Shown here: piece by piece, positions 44,394-53,589 of the stretch
Layout: every line of letters starts with the position of its first letter
How positions within the stretch are numbered: the stretch's first letter is position 1
Source: Bacillus sp. FJAT-26390
Lineage (GTDB): Bacteria > Bacillota > Bacilli > Paenibacillales > Paenibacillaceae
Direction of reading: 5' to 3'
DNA: 64,000 nt
NCBI RefSeq assembly: GCF_001682865.1
Contig: NZ_MAQX01000003.1
Span: 17,437 to 81,436, forward strand
The notes under the pieces: generated by a model
What the model was told of the DNA's origin: nothing
What the model saw: the letters and a program-made list of their open reading frames with translations, nothing else
Databases searched by the model: none
Program-made: the position numbers and the translations under genes

Positions 44394-45613
44394 TGTTCCG
44401 CCTCCATGGCTAGTACTGGATACGGAAGACTCACTTTCACAGCAAAGTCCTTATTTCCTTTCTCTCCGAAAGAAACCGCGCCGCACCATTCCTTTACTCT
44501 TTCTTGCATGTTCAATAAGCCGAAGCCTGGCTTCAACTTACCAGGCAGCACCCCATCGTTGCTTATCAACATCGAAATCTGCCCCGTATCGTAGACCAGT
44601 TCGATGGAGGCTCTATTGGCCCGTCCATGCTTCTTCGCGTTCGTTAGCGACTCTTGGGCGATGCGGTATGCTGTCAGCTGAAGATCGCCCGGTAGCGGAA
44701 CCGGATCACCCTTCAGGTAAAACCGTGTCTCGACCTCCGCGTACTTTGTGAATTCTTCCGACAGTTTCTTCAGACACTCAGGCAGAAACGTCGATTGCAC
44801 AGGCTCGTCCCGTATAGTTCGTACCGCTAACCGAATCTCTTGCAAGGAAGATCGCAGCAATTCCTCGCATTCCGCATAGATCCTTTCGCTCTGTTCTGGA
44901 CCCACTAGTCTAAGCTTGCGGGCTGCTTGCATCTGCACGATCAGTCCCGTTAATTGATGCCCCACCGAATCATGGAGCTCCCGCGCGATCGTGACCCTCT
45001 CCCTGGCAGCTCCTAATTCTTCCGCCTGTAGAGCATATTCCTGTAGACTCTCGTGGGTTTCCTTCAAATGCGTGTACAAGTGAAGAACATCCTGGCGAGC
45101 GCGTTGGTAGAATTGAAGCAATACGGACACGATGCTGGCAAAAAGAATAAAGGAGCAGGTTATAAAGTAACTGATCGCGTCCAGTCGATTGTATAAGTGC
45201 AAATCAATGGCGATCATGATCGCCAGGTAGACTAAGAGAAGCGTCACGCAAGTGAAGACGAGGGATCGGAAGTTCTTCTGTAACATAAGAATAGCCAACG
45301 CTGTTATGCCAACTAGTAGCTGATTAGGAACTTGTCCACCGATAAAGACGTAGCCGTAAGCTGCCGAAACCAGAAAATCAAGAATCAGGACTCGGATCAA
45401 TACGTTCTTGTGTGAATTGGCTTTTGGTAAAAGAAATCGAACAAACAAAAAAACGGCTATCGAAAGACCGATAAAGCTAAGTCTCCAGAAGAAAGCAGTC
45501 GATGTGTGATAATAGACGATCCCTGTTACCGCGAGATTCGCAATTAGCTTTAGTGCGAAGAATAGTTTCCACAACAGAAGAGCATTTCTGGTTAAAAAAG
45601 TGGTCGAAAGCAT
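44390..45613 (-). CDS. NarL-type sensor histidine kinase
   Basis: Kinase of 407 residues, the same length and layout as 3237-4460: about six membrane helices in the first 170 residues, HisKA_3 box (ARELHDSVGHQL) and HATPase with AQESLTNAKKHG and KPGFGLLNMQERV. The start is taken at the ATG at 45613, with AAGGGA about 12 bases upstream. An ATG at 45655 has no ribosome site and touches the tRNA terminator. It is first gene of the minus-strand operon kinase-regulator-DinB-receptor-(phosphatase). The signal is unknown. Confidence 0.88.
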   Translation of the reverse strand: MLSTTFLTRNALLLWKLFFALKLIANLAVTGIVYYHTSTAFFWRLSFIGLSIAVFLFVRFLLPKANSHKNVLIRVLILDFLVSAAYGYVFIGGQVPNQLLVGITALAILMLQKNFRSLVFTCVTLLLVYLAIMIAIDLHLYNRLDAISYFITCSFILFASIVSVLLQFYQRARQDVLHLYTHLKETHESLQEYALQAEELGAARERVTIARELHDSVGHQLTGLIVQMQAARKLRLVGPEQSERIYAECEELLRSSLQEIRLAVRTIRDEPVQSTFLPECLKKLSEEFTKYAEVETRFYLKGDPVPLPGDLQLTAYRIAQESLTNAKKHGRANRASIELVYDTGQISMLISNDGVLPGKLKPGFGLLNMQERVKEWCGAVSFGEKGNKDFAVKVSLPYPVLAMEAEQ

Positions 45614-45656
45614 ATAATCATTAATTCCCTTCGATTGGCTGGCTGCGATTTGCATA

Positions 45657-45684
45657 TAAAAAATAACCGCGCAAAGACGCGGTT
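45657..45684 (-). terminator. Terminator behind the tRNA-like sequence
   Basis: On the minus strand AACCGCG - TCTTTG - CGCGGTT is followed by ATTTTTT. It would end the tRNA transcript 18 bases after the CCA, just before the kinase gene. Confidence 0.75.
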
Positions 45685-45701
45685 CTGTGGATTCTTATGA
45701 A

Positions 45702-45776
45702 TGGCGGGCTCGAAGCAACTCGAACGTCCAACACCGGTATAGAAACAGATGTTCTATCCACTGAGCTACAGTGCCA
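45702..45776 (-). tRNA. Degenerate tRNA-like sequence, closest to tRNA-Arg
   Basis: The D-arm block (TAGCTCAGTGGATAGAAC), a T-arm-like TTCGAGT and an encoded 3' GCCA are present in tRNA order and spacing over 75 bases. The acceptor stem pairs only partly, and the T stem is poor. The anticodon loop seems one base short (TTCTAT between TCTGT and ACCGG); the layout is closest to tRNA-Arg(CCT) with one base lost. It has its own terminator, so it was a real gene, but it is probably a pseudo-tRNA now. Confidence 0.45.
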
Positions 45777-46090
45777 CAACAATAATCATTATAGCATATA
45801 CAAGCGCTAGTGACATAGCTAATTGATTGTATACAACTCGATACATATCAATGGGAACGTCTCAAAGTCCTGAACGAAAAACCCAAGGTGGACGCATAGA
45901 CATCGATGACAGGAAGATGCTCAGGTGGCATGCTCCAGATGAACCGTTCAGGAGCGTCGTGGCGTGTTTTATGCAAATGAACACAGATGATGAGGCACAT
46001 CGATCAAATTTGTTTATTGTATATAAGATTTTTTTTGAATTGATGGGGAACGGTGTTAATAACATATATTAGCATCGGGGGGGATGTTCG
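45777..46090. other. Spacer without a supported gene
   Basis: About 310 bases. A frame from 45827 to 46072 (SPERKTQGGRIDIDDRKML...) has no ribosome site and no recognised family. The region should contain the promoter for the tRNA and kinase genes on the minus strand. Confidence 0.35.
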
Positions 46091-46363
46091 GTGAAATGGT
46101 TACAAAAGTGGATGCATGAGTCCGGTTATCCGACGATATTGGAAGACCACCATTCCAGCGATAATTCTACTATTTTGATATCCGTGGATTTAGACCAAAA
46201 TTAAGAGATATTCAGAAAAGTATTCAATAACTGTTTCGATATTGTTTTTCACGATGTTCTGCTTGCTGATCAAAACCAGTGGCTAATTATTTATATTACA
46301 AGTCTTGTTAATGAATCGTTAATCGACAATCACATCTTGAAGCCTTTGATTAACGAAAAGCCA
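46091..46363 (+). pseudogene. N-terminal fragment of a GerA-type spore germination protein
   Basis: A GTG start behind a run of G (GGGGGGGA) opens into GerAA/GerBA-like text: EIFRKVFNNCFDIVFHDVLL, ADQNQWLIIYI, SLVNESLIDNHILKPLI. A TAA interrupts it near 46202, and it breaks off into MFS sequence at about 46363. Intact GerA A-subunits have about 480-500 residues, so less than a fifth remains. It supports a spore-forming host. Confidence 0.75.
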
Positions 46364-46867
46364 GACGGTTTGGATAAACAAAAAATCATTGCAGGAACGA
46401 CAATGGTGACTGCTATGTCTCTATTTGCCATATTCATTGGTGGTTTGTGTGTAAAAGGTATGGCGAAACGATTTAAACAGGCCATTATTCCTCTCGTAGT
46501 CCTACTATATGGTGTTGCGTTTGTGATGATTAGCGTAACGCATTTGCTAAGCCTAGTGATTTTGAGTGTTTCCTTAATAGGTTTTGGGTTTGGGTTAGTT
46601 TATCCAATGCTCATGGGGAGCATTATGGAGGCAGCTCCAAAAAGTAGACTTACTTCAGCCATATCAATGTTGCTTATTTTCACTTATTTAGGTCAGTTCG
46701 TTACACCAATCGTCTTAAATGGTATTCAACTAATAGGCGTCTCGACACTTCGAGGAACTTTCTTGACACTGGGGATCATAACTGGAATCGCTTTTATTTT
46801 GGTTTCCGTCTATGCGGTAAGTAAATCCACATTCAGAATGAAATTTGGTAGTAATTCTGTGGGTTAA
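46364..46867 (+). pseudogene. C-terminal half of an MFS transporter
   Basis: About 165 codons with five to six membrane helices: AMSLFAIFIGGLCVKGMAKR, FKQAIIPLVVLLYGVAFVMI, LIGFGFGLVYPMLMGSIMEA. This is the second half of a 12-helix MFS protein. It continues in frame from the GerA fragment (KPLINEKP then DGLDKQK), which makes a 176-codon hybrid starting at 46337. The first six helices are missing, so it cannot be a working transporter. Confidence 0.75.
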
Positions 46868-47010
46868 TGAAAAATGAACTAAAACCTACTTTATTACACC
46901 AATGTCAATCTTCTGAAGGGCATTCAGCATTATTATCTTGAACTGATAAATGATATGGCGAACCAAGTGATTGTCACTTGCTGGAACGCGGCTAAGAGGA
47001 GGAAATCACT

Positions 47011-47664
47011 ATGTCTAATGGAGCGGACACGCAAGATCAATCGTTTTCTGCGGTCATCCGCGGACGCTGATCCGTGCGAGCATATGATTCAAGCTTCAAG
47101 ATAACACGCGAAGAAATGAATGATCTGCTGGGGGAAGCCATTCTTGCGCCGTCTTGAGGCAATCTTCAGTCTTGGCATTTCCTTGTAATTGATGACGAAA
47201 AGATGAAATTGAAACTGCTGCCAGTCGCAAACAATCAACAGCAAGTGGTCGACGCTTCCGCCTTTATTGCGGTTCTTGCAGATCTGGAGTATTACAAGCA
47301 GGCTGAGACGATATACGGTCGCGCATCTGAAGCAGGATTCATGTCTAAAGAAATAGCTAAATCATTCGTGGAGCGTATCATCGCCAAACATCCTACAGTT
47401 TCTTCCGAAATGAGAATGAAGATTGTTTCGACGGATGCAGGCCTCGTTTCCATGGCACTAATGCTAGCAGCGCGGGCACGCAGCCTCGACACGGTGCCAA
47501 TGGGCGGTTACGATATTGATAAATTCAAGGAGACATTTGGTATCAGCGAACGTTATCTACCGATTATTCTGATTGCTATTGGTAAGTCGATAAAACATGG
47601 CCATCCTACGGTCCGCTTGTCGGTGGATGAAGTGACAAGATTTAACCAAATGCACAAAGAATAA
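47011..47664 (+). pseudogene. Nitroreductase with two in-frame TGA codons
   Basis: A complete nitroreductase frame of 217 codons behind GAGGAGG: SFSAVIRGR*SVRAYD, REEMNDLLGEAILAPS*GN, LQSWHFLVIDD, then intact to MGGYDIDKFKETFGI. The TGAs at 47068 and 47155 replace the expected Arg of RRSVR and Ser of APSSGN. Two point mutations are the only damage seen. The enzyme would be an FMN oxidoreductase. Recoding is unlikely, since neither site is Trp or Cys in the family. Confidence 0.85.
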
Positions 47665-48010
47665 TGATCTCACTTATTAATAATGAGCTTTCGAATCCCG
47701 CTCGAATACTGACGTATCCAACCACATGCAGGTTGGAGATGCTCTCCGTTTGAGTTTTATGGTAATCATAGATGACACCCGGTGTTACGCTATGTCTGGT
47801 GCGATAAAGATGTGAAATAGTCCAATAATGACAAAGATGCAGCCGATCTAAGCGAGCGGCTGCATCTTCTAAGCTATACCAGCTAAATTCTTGTCAACAT
47901 ACCTGGCAAAACAACTGCTTGCTATTCCCCATCTAATCCGCAATTATCGATAACGAGGCCATTCATTTCAGTTCAAAGAAGGGAATGGCGTTTCTAAGTC
48001 ACTTGTGCAC
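47665..48010. other. Intergenic region between convergent genes, with hairpin
   Basis: It holds no gene. AAGATGCAGCCG (47834-47845) pairs perfectly with CGGCTGCATCTT (47857-47868), a 12-bp stem that may stop transcription from both sides, though it lacks a strong T run. Confidence 0.55.
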
Positions 48011-50482
48011 TTAGACGTAAGTGTCAAACAGGCTGCAGACGCAGAGCTGTTTTCGGAATTGCGACAGCGATAGCGCTGTCGATAAGCTGCTCTTCGGTAC
48101 CACGACTCGCTTCGGGATAGATGCTGACAAATCAAAGATGTTATCACTCCAAGATGCGTCCGCATCGCGCAGATCGAGTAACACGAACTTTGCGAACGCT
48201 TCTGCACTTAGGCTTACGACGTATTGGTCTTCCTCTTCGGCGACTTCAGCAGTGATGTGAGGGTCGAGGTATTCGAAGTGCTTCGACTTGACGAACAGCG
48301 CCATCCCGCCGCTCACTTCCCGGCCGTCTGTCGACAGAGTAAACTCTAGGTAACGCTGTCGGAGCTTGTCCGGCGTATCTAACTCGGTACCGAGCGCCAG
48401 CGCGACAACTTCACGGCAAGAGAGTGCATCCGCAATCACCGGTGTTTCCCCGGTTCGAATCACTTCGGAGCGGCGGTCGAGCAGGCGCCAACTCAGCAGT
48501 CCATCGAAGCACTCGAGCGTATCGTTCGTTACATGCAGCGACACGTCGGTCCCTTCCTCGCAAGCAGAGACTAACACTGGGGCGAAGAAGCGCTTCGCAG
48601 CGTGCTGTGTCGCTTTCCAACGGCCGAAGTAATCGAGGCTCGACCAGGACGCGCCTGGCCAGATGTCATTGAGCTGCCAATAAATCGCGCCCATGCACCG
48701 ACCGCGGTTCCGCCGCCAGTGCTCGACGCCAACACGCATCCCTTCAGCCTGAATGAGCTGAGAGACGTACAATAGCGATTCGAAGTCTTTTGGATATTTG
48801 AAATATTCGCTGATATAGTAGAGAATTTTCTCGTTGCCAGTGCCGTTCTTCTGGTGTGCTTCCATGACGTAAGAGAAGATGTTGCGGTCTTCCGGCAGCG
48901 TAAACGACTCTACCGTCTTGAGTGACGGGAATGACTGCAACCCAAACTCGGACATAAACCGCGGGAACAACGTCCGAAATTCGTTAACCGGCTTCCGGCC
49001 GTGCCAGACGTCCCAGTAGTGCATATCTCCGACGTTTTCCAGATTCGGATCGTCAATGCCTCCGTATGATGACGGAGACGAACGCCAGTAGAACGTGTTC
49101 GGATCAGTCTCCGCATTCAACTCGGGGAGAAATTGCTCGAATTGGAGCAGATAAGCATCACGCAGCTTCTCGCCGTATCTTTCCGTCCAGCCCCAGTTAG
49201 CCCACGCGTATTCCAGCTCGTTATTTCCGCTCCATATGCCGAGGGAAGCATGATGGCGAATGCGCTTTACGTTGTCGATTGTCTCCTGGCGAATGTTCTC
49301 ACGGAAGGCGTCATTGAAGTCATAGGCGCCGCATGCGTACAAGTGGTCCTGCCAGACTATCAGTCCTAGCCGGTCGCATGCATCGTAGAATTGATTGTCG
49401 GGATAATAGCCGCCGCCCCAGACGCGAATGCAGTTGAAGTTTGCTTCCGCGCAGCTCTGCAGCAGCCGCTCAGTCCGTTCAGGGCTCAGCCGGCCGAATA
49501 CATTATCTTCTGGGATGTAGTTGGCCCCCATGGCGAAGACGTTTCGGCCATTAACAACGAATTCGAACGATTCTCCCCACTCGTCCTTCTCTTGCCTGAC
49601 AACAAGCGTACGCAAGCCGATTCGGAGCGTTCGACCATCGGTTTCGACCTCATTGCTCCGTAAAATGACCCGCAGTGCATACAGTGGCTGCTCTCCATAG
49701 TTGCGAGGCCACCAAAGCTGAGGATTCGTTATTTCGAAGCTGAGCGATGTGCTGGCAGAATCTGAGATCGCTTCGTTCTCCAATAAAGTACCGTCTGGAG
49801 CTTCTAGCACGGCATACACGGTCAATTCGGCGTCCGGCATCAATCGCACGGCTTCGATACGGACATCGAGCCGAACGGTACCGGCCTCATGGTGCTGCGT
49901 GATGCAGACGTCGTCGATCCGGCCTTGATCATAGCCGAGAATCGAGATGTCTCGCCAGATGCCCGCATCGGGTATCTTAGGCCCCCAATCCCAACCGAAC
50001 ATACTATGCGCCTTGCGTAGATGAGATATGCCCGGCACTGCGTCGGCGCAGCTCGTCAGATGGTATTCCTTGTCCTTCTCGATGACGAATCGCGTTGCCG
50101 AGCGGATGACGACGCTAATATCATTAAGCCCGTTCCGAAGCGCATCCTTGATGTTTGTCTCGTACGTGCGGTGCATATTATCTGTATTCAGCACGAGCAC
50201 ACCGTTAATCAACACCTCGCATAGCGTATCCAGTCCTTCACAGCGGAGCAGGACGGTGTCGCGTGCGAGCAGTGCCGGGTCTGCCTCGAAGTTTCGCTGG
50301 TATTCGTAATCAAATTGCGACAGCGCTAGAGCGGCCATCTCGTTATCACGATAAAAAGGGTCTTCCATTTTGCCAGCCCGAAGCAGATCGTTGAAGACAG
50401 AGCCGGGGACGACGGCGTCGATCCATTCGTGCTCGTCGGTTCGCTTCATTCGCCAATTGCCGTTCAGCAGTAGTGACTGCAT
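48011..50482 (-). CDS. GH2 beta-mannosidase
   Basis: Glycosidase of 823 residues. GH2 sugar-binding, immunoglobulin-like and TIM-barrel domains follow in order. [19 protein letters not shown] is typical of beta-mannosidases. Acid/base Glu is in WSGNNE (about 422) and nucleophile Glu in [12 protein letters not shown] (about 512). It removes terminal beta-linked mannose from oligosaccharides. The start is the ATG at 50482 with GGGAGG 7 bases upstream; an in-frame extension of 38 codons lacks one. No signal peptide is present, so it is cytoplasmic. It is divergent from the AraC regulator, which probably controls it. Confidence 0.92.
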   Translation of the reverse strand: MQSLLLNGNWRMKRTDEHEWIDAVVPGSVFNDLLRAGKMEDPFYRDNEMAALALSQFDYEYQRNFEADPALLARDTVLLRCEGLDTLCEVLINGVLVLNTDNMHRTYETNIKDALRNGLNDISVVIRSATRFVIEKDKEYHLTSCADAVPGISHLRKAHSMFGWDWGPKIPDAGIWRDISILGYDQGRIDDVCITQHHEAGTVRLDVRIEAVRLMPDAELTVYAVLEAPDGTLLENEAISDSASTSLSFEITNPQLWWPRNYGEQPLYALRVILRSNEVETDGRTLRIGLRTLVVRQEKDEWGESFEFVVNGRNVFAMGANYIPEDNVFGRLSPERTERLLQSCAEANFNCIRVWGGGYYPDNQFYDACDRLGLIVWQDHLYACGAYDFNDAFRENIRQETIDNVKRIRHHASLGIWSGNNELEYAWANWGWTERYGEKLRDAYLLQFEQFLPELNAETDPNTFYWRSSPSSYGGIDDPNLENVGDMHYWDVWHGRKPVNEFRTLFPRFMSEFGLQSFPSLKTVESFTLPEDRNIFSYVMEAHQKNGTGNEKILYYISEYFKYPKDFESLLYVSQLIQAEGMRVGVEHWRRNRGRCMGAIYWQLNDIWPGASWSSLDYFGRWKATQHAAKRFFAPVLVSACEEGTDVSLHVTNDTLECFDGLLSWRLLDRRSEVIRTGETPVIADALSCREVVALALGTELDTPDKLRQRYLEFTLSTDGREVSGGMALFVKSKHFEYLDPHITAEVAEEEDQYVVSLSAEAFAKFVLLDLRDADASWSDNIFDLSASIPKRVVVPKSSLSTALSLSQFRKQLCVCSLFDTYV

Positions 50483-50681
50483 TTCGATACCTCCCGATTT
50501 CCACATGATATTTGTGCTAATTATGTATTCTTCCCATCCCGAAAATGGGTTTTCACAACCAGAAACAGCTAGATCATAACATCGGTAACTCGGCATGTCT
50601 TGTAATCAAATCGCGGATTATTGTGCTATATTAACATCAGATTTGAGTTCATCCTCATTAGGAACAAGGGGGTATAAAAGA

Positions 50682-51518
50682 TTGAAGGCTAATATGCTTC
50701 GCGCCGCGAAGTTGATCGATCCGCAGGTGCAATCCAACTGCCATATCGTAGAATCCATTAAGTACGCTTATCCGCTGCATGATCACGACTTTTACGAAAT
50801 CTTCGTCATCCTTGCCGGTCGTTGCATGCATCTGATCAACGGTGAGATTCAGACGCTTGAAGAGGGAGAGATGGTGTTCATCCGCCCTGGCGACAAGCAT
50901 GGCTACGACTTCAGCGGCGAATCCGACTGCAGGTTCATGAATGTCAACTTCTATTCGGAAGCGGTTGAGAGCGCCTTCGAATTCTTGGGCAGTCCCGGTT
51001 TCTCAGCGAGGCTGAAGCGGGCGAAGCAGCCGCCGCTCCTCCGACTAGCGCAGCCCGATATGGACGCTTTGACACGCAAAGGCAACCAGATCATGGTGTA
51101 TTCTACGATCGACAAGTCGAAAGCGCGCTCAGCGGCCCGCAGCTGGCTGGTTGATGCGCTGGCGCTCTACTTCTTTGAGGATCGGGATGAGAATCAGAAG
51201 GCGATGCCACCATGGCTAGATAATCTGTTACTTGAGTTACAGAAGAAGGAGAACTTCGTCAGTGGTCTGGTTCGTCTGAACGAGCTGACGAGCCGCAGCC
51301 CCGGGCACTTGAATCGCGTGTTCAAGCAGTATTTGCAGACGACGCCGACCGCTTACCTGAACCGCTTGCGCCTCGCCCATGCCCGAAACCTGTTGCTCAC
51401 GACGAGCATGGACATTATAGAAGCTGCCTATGAAGCAGGCTTCGACAATTTAAGTCACTTCTATCATCTATTCAAAAAGCAATACGGCGTCTCCCCCGGC
51501 AGAATTCGCTCCTCATGA
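50682..51518 (+). CDS. AraC-family regulator with cupin sensor
   Basis: Regulator of 278 residues. The N-terminal cupin (YPLHDHDFYEIFVILAG; MVFIRPGDKHGY) probably binds a sugar. The C-terminal double helix-turn-helix carries LNELTSRSPGHLNRVFKQYL and IIEAAYEAGFDNLSHFYHLF. It starts at TTG 50682 with AAGGGGG 8 bases upstream. It shares the 199-base intergenic region with the beta-mannosidase and lies ahead of the permease operon, so it may control both. This locus also has a YesMN pair, giving two layers of control. Confidence 0.88.
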   Translation: MKANMLRAAKLIDPQVQSNCHIVESIKYAYPLHDHDFYEIFVILAGRCMHLINGEIQTLEEGEMVFIRPGDKHGYDFSGESDCRFMNVNFYSEAVESAFEFLGSPGFSARLKRAKQPPLLRLAQPDMDALTRKGNQIMVYSTIDKSKARSAARSWLVDALALYFFEDRDENQKAMPPWLDNLLLELQKKENFVSGLVRLNELTSRSPGHLNRVFKQYLQTTPTAYLNRLRLAHARNLLLTTSMDIIEAAYEAGFDNLSHFYHLFKKQYGVSPGRIRSS

Positions 51519-51546
51519 ACTTGTGAGAACCGCCTTTTAGCCTGCA

Positions 51547-51579
51547 AGAGAGATAGCTAACCCAAATAGCTATCTCTCT
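51547..51579 (+). terminator. Perfect 13-bp hairpin after the AraC gene
   Basis: AGAGAGATAGCTA - ACCCAAA - TAGCTATCTCTCT. A run of eight T starts about 14 bases later rather than at once, so it may be a terminator of unusual spacing or an RNA stability element. Confidence 0.55.
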
Positions 51580-51695
51580 ACCACAGTCAGAACTTTTTTT
51601 TGATCAAATCCAATCAGAGCGATAATAATCCAATCGTTGTGACATTGTTGCCCTCTGGAGCCTGCCCGTATAATGGGTCCTAGAGAGGTGATCTT

Positions 51696-52589
51696 ATGCT
51701 AGCAAGAGTAGCCAAATACCGTTGGCAATATGTCATGATCGCGCCAGCCGTCGTCCTGTTGTTCCTATTCAGCTACATTCCGATGGCAGGTATCCAGGTC
51801 GCGTTCAAAGATTTTCACATCGGCAGCACGATCTGGAACAGCCCGTGGGTCGGGCTCGACAATTTCGAATTTTTACACGACGAACAGTTCTGGGTCGTGG
51901 TCCGCAACACACTGTGGATTGCTGCGCTTAAGTTCGTCTTCGGTTTTCCCGCACCGATTTTTCTAGCGCTACTCATTAACGAGGTGCGGCACAGCGGGTT
52001 TAAGCGGTTCGTGCAGTCCGTCAGCTACTTGCCGCACTTCTTTTCTTGGATTGTCGTGGCTTACATTCTACAGTCGCTGTTGACGCTAGACGGCGGACTT
52101 GTCAATCAATTCATCACTGACCTCGGGGGCGAACAGATCTTCTTCCTCGGCTCGACCGAATGGTTTCGGCCGATGATCGTGGCAAGCGGGCTGTGGAAGG
52201 AAGTGGGCTGGAACACGATTTTGTACTTGGCAGCGATTACGACGATCGATCCGCAGCTATACGAAGCAGCTCGGGTAGAAGGAGCCGGTCGGCTGGCTCA
52301 AATTCGTCACATTACGTTCCCCGGCATTCTCCCGACTGTCTCGATCGTGCTTATTCTGAGCATGCCGAGCCTGATCGCCGTCGGTATGGATCAGATTTAT
52401 CCACTTATGAACCCGGCTAACCAGCCAGTCGCGGACGTACTCGACACGTACATTTTGCGCAACGGCCTACAACAGGGTTACTTCGGGCCTGCGACGGCAA
52501 TCGGTTTGCTGTCCTCCGCCATCAGTCTCATTCTCGTGCTAGGGACGAATCGATTGTCCCGACGGCTAAATGGGGAGGGACTCTGGTAA
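51696..52589 (+). CDS. Sugar ABC transporter permease (LplB type)
   Basis: Permease of 297 residues, six helices. APAVVLLFLFSYIPMAGIQV, SVSYLPHFFSWIVVAYILQ and the EAA loop YEAARVEGAGRLAQIRHITF are typical of the LplB group. AGAGGTGA lies 6 bases before the ATG. It is first gene of the transport operon of the second sugar locus. No ATPase gene is nearby. Confidence 0.93.
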   Translation: MLARVAKYRWQYVMIAPAVVLLFLFSYIPMAGIQVAFKDFHIGSTIWNSPWVGLDNFEFLHDEQFWVVVRNTLWIAALKFVFGFPAPIFLALLINEVRHSGFKRFVQSVSYLPHFFSWIVVAYILQSLLTLDGGLVNQFITDLGGEQIFFLGSTEWFRPMIVASGLWKEVGWNTILYLAAITTIDPQLYEAARVEGAGRLAQIRHITFPGILPTVSIVLILSMPSLIAVGMDQIYPLMNPANQPVADVLDTYILRNGLQQGYFGPATAIGLLSSAISLILVLGTNRLSRRLNGEGLW

Positions 52590-52592
52590 CCT

Positions 52593-53489
52593 ATGAAACG
52601 TTCCGCAAGCGAATCGATAGGCCAGACGCTCATTATAGGGCTTCTCGCGCTACTCTGTCTTTCTGTGCTGTATCCGTTTTTGTACATGCTCGCCATCTCG
52701 CTTAATGTCGGCAGTGACGCAGCCAAGGGCGGCGTCTACCTGTGGCCTAGGGAGTTCACGCTGTCGAACTTCCAGGTTGTGCTAGGCAACGCAGTCATCC
52801 GTCATGCGTATGGCATCACCGTACTGCGTACCATTATCGGGACAGCCCTTGGCCTGCTTGTCACCTTGCTGGCCGCCTTCGGCTTGTCCTATCGCGGACT
52901 TCCGCTGAGGGGGACGTTACTTGGCTACGTGCTTGTTACGATGTTATTCAACGGCGGTCTTGTTCCGTTCTATATCCAGCTTCATCATTTGTCACTGCTC
53001 AATTCGTTCTGGGTGTATATCATCCCGAGTGCCTTCTCGGCGTGGAACATGTTTGTCATGATGAAGTTCATCCAGGGCATCCCCGATGCGCTCATCGAAT
53101 CGGCTGAACTAGACGGCGCCGGTCCTCTGCGAACATTGTGGTCGATTATAGTCCCATTGTCTAAGCCAATGCTTGCTGCGATCGGGCTGTTCACCGGCGT
53201 CATGCACTGGAACGACTGGTTTGCCGGCGCCTTTTTCGTCTCGGATCAAGATCTGATTCCGGTACAAACGTTCTTGCAGCAGCTGCTGTCAGCACAGGAT
53301 CTGTCGTCCGTGCTAGGTTCCAACAACAACATCGAAGCGATGGCCCGTGGAACGCGACTGTCAAACATTACGTTGATGTCGATCAAGATGGCAACTGTCA
53401 TGGTGAGCGCTATCCCGATTCTGTGCGTCTATCCGTTTCTTCAGAGGTACTTCGTCAAGGGCGTGCTCATTGGCTCTGTCAAAGGCTAG
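52593..53489 (+). CDS. Sugar ABC transporter permease (LplC type)
   Basis: Permease of 298 residues starting 3 bases after the upstream stop, so probably translationally coupled. GGVYLWPREFTLSNFQVVLG, IESAELDGAGPLRTLWSIIV and the ending PFLQRYFVKGVLIGSVKG identify the LplC/YtcP group. It is the channel partner of the preceding permease. Confidence 0.93.
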   Translation: MKRSASESIGQTLIIGLLALLCLSVLYPFLYMLAISLNVGSDAAKGGVYLWPREFTLSNFQVVLGNAVIRHAYGITVLRTIIGTALGLLVTLLAAFGLSYRGLPLRGTLLGYVLVTMLFNGGLVPFYIQLHHLSLLNSFWVYIIPSAFSAWNMFVMMKFIQGIPDALIESAELDGAGPLRTLWSIIVPLSKPMLAAIGLFTGVMHWNDWFAGAFFVSDQDLIPVQTFLQQLLSAQDLSSVLGSNNNIEAMARGTRLSNITLMSIKMATVMVSAIPILCVYPFLQRYFVKGVLIGSVKG

Positions 53490-53589
53490 CCGCTAAGCGG
53501 CCGAGCTAACATCGCACAGCTATTGCGCCATTTTACTGGGTATAAGGCTTCATCCTATACCAAATTGAGACTAGGAAGGGGACACATCA

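Noticed and set aside
45827..46072. Plus-strand frame of 81 codons
   Set aside because: No ribosome site and no recognised similarity; it lies in the spacer beside the tRNA-like sequence.
47011..47664. Selenoprotein or TGA recoding in the nitroreductase
   Set aside because: The two TGA codons stand at Arg and Ser positions of the family, no selenocysteine-type stem follows, and neighbouring genes also carry TAA and TAG lesions.
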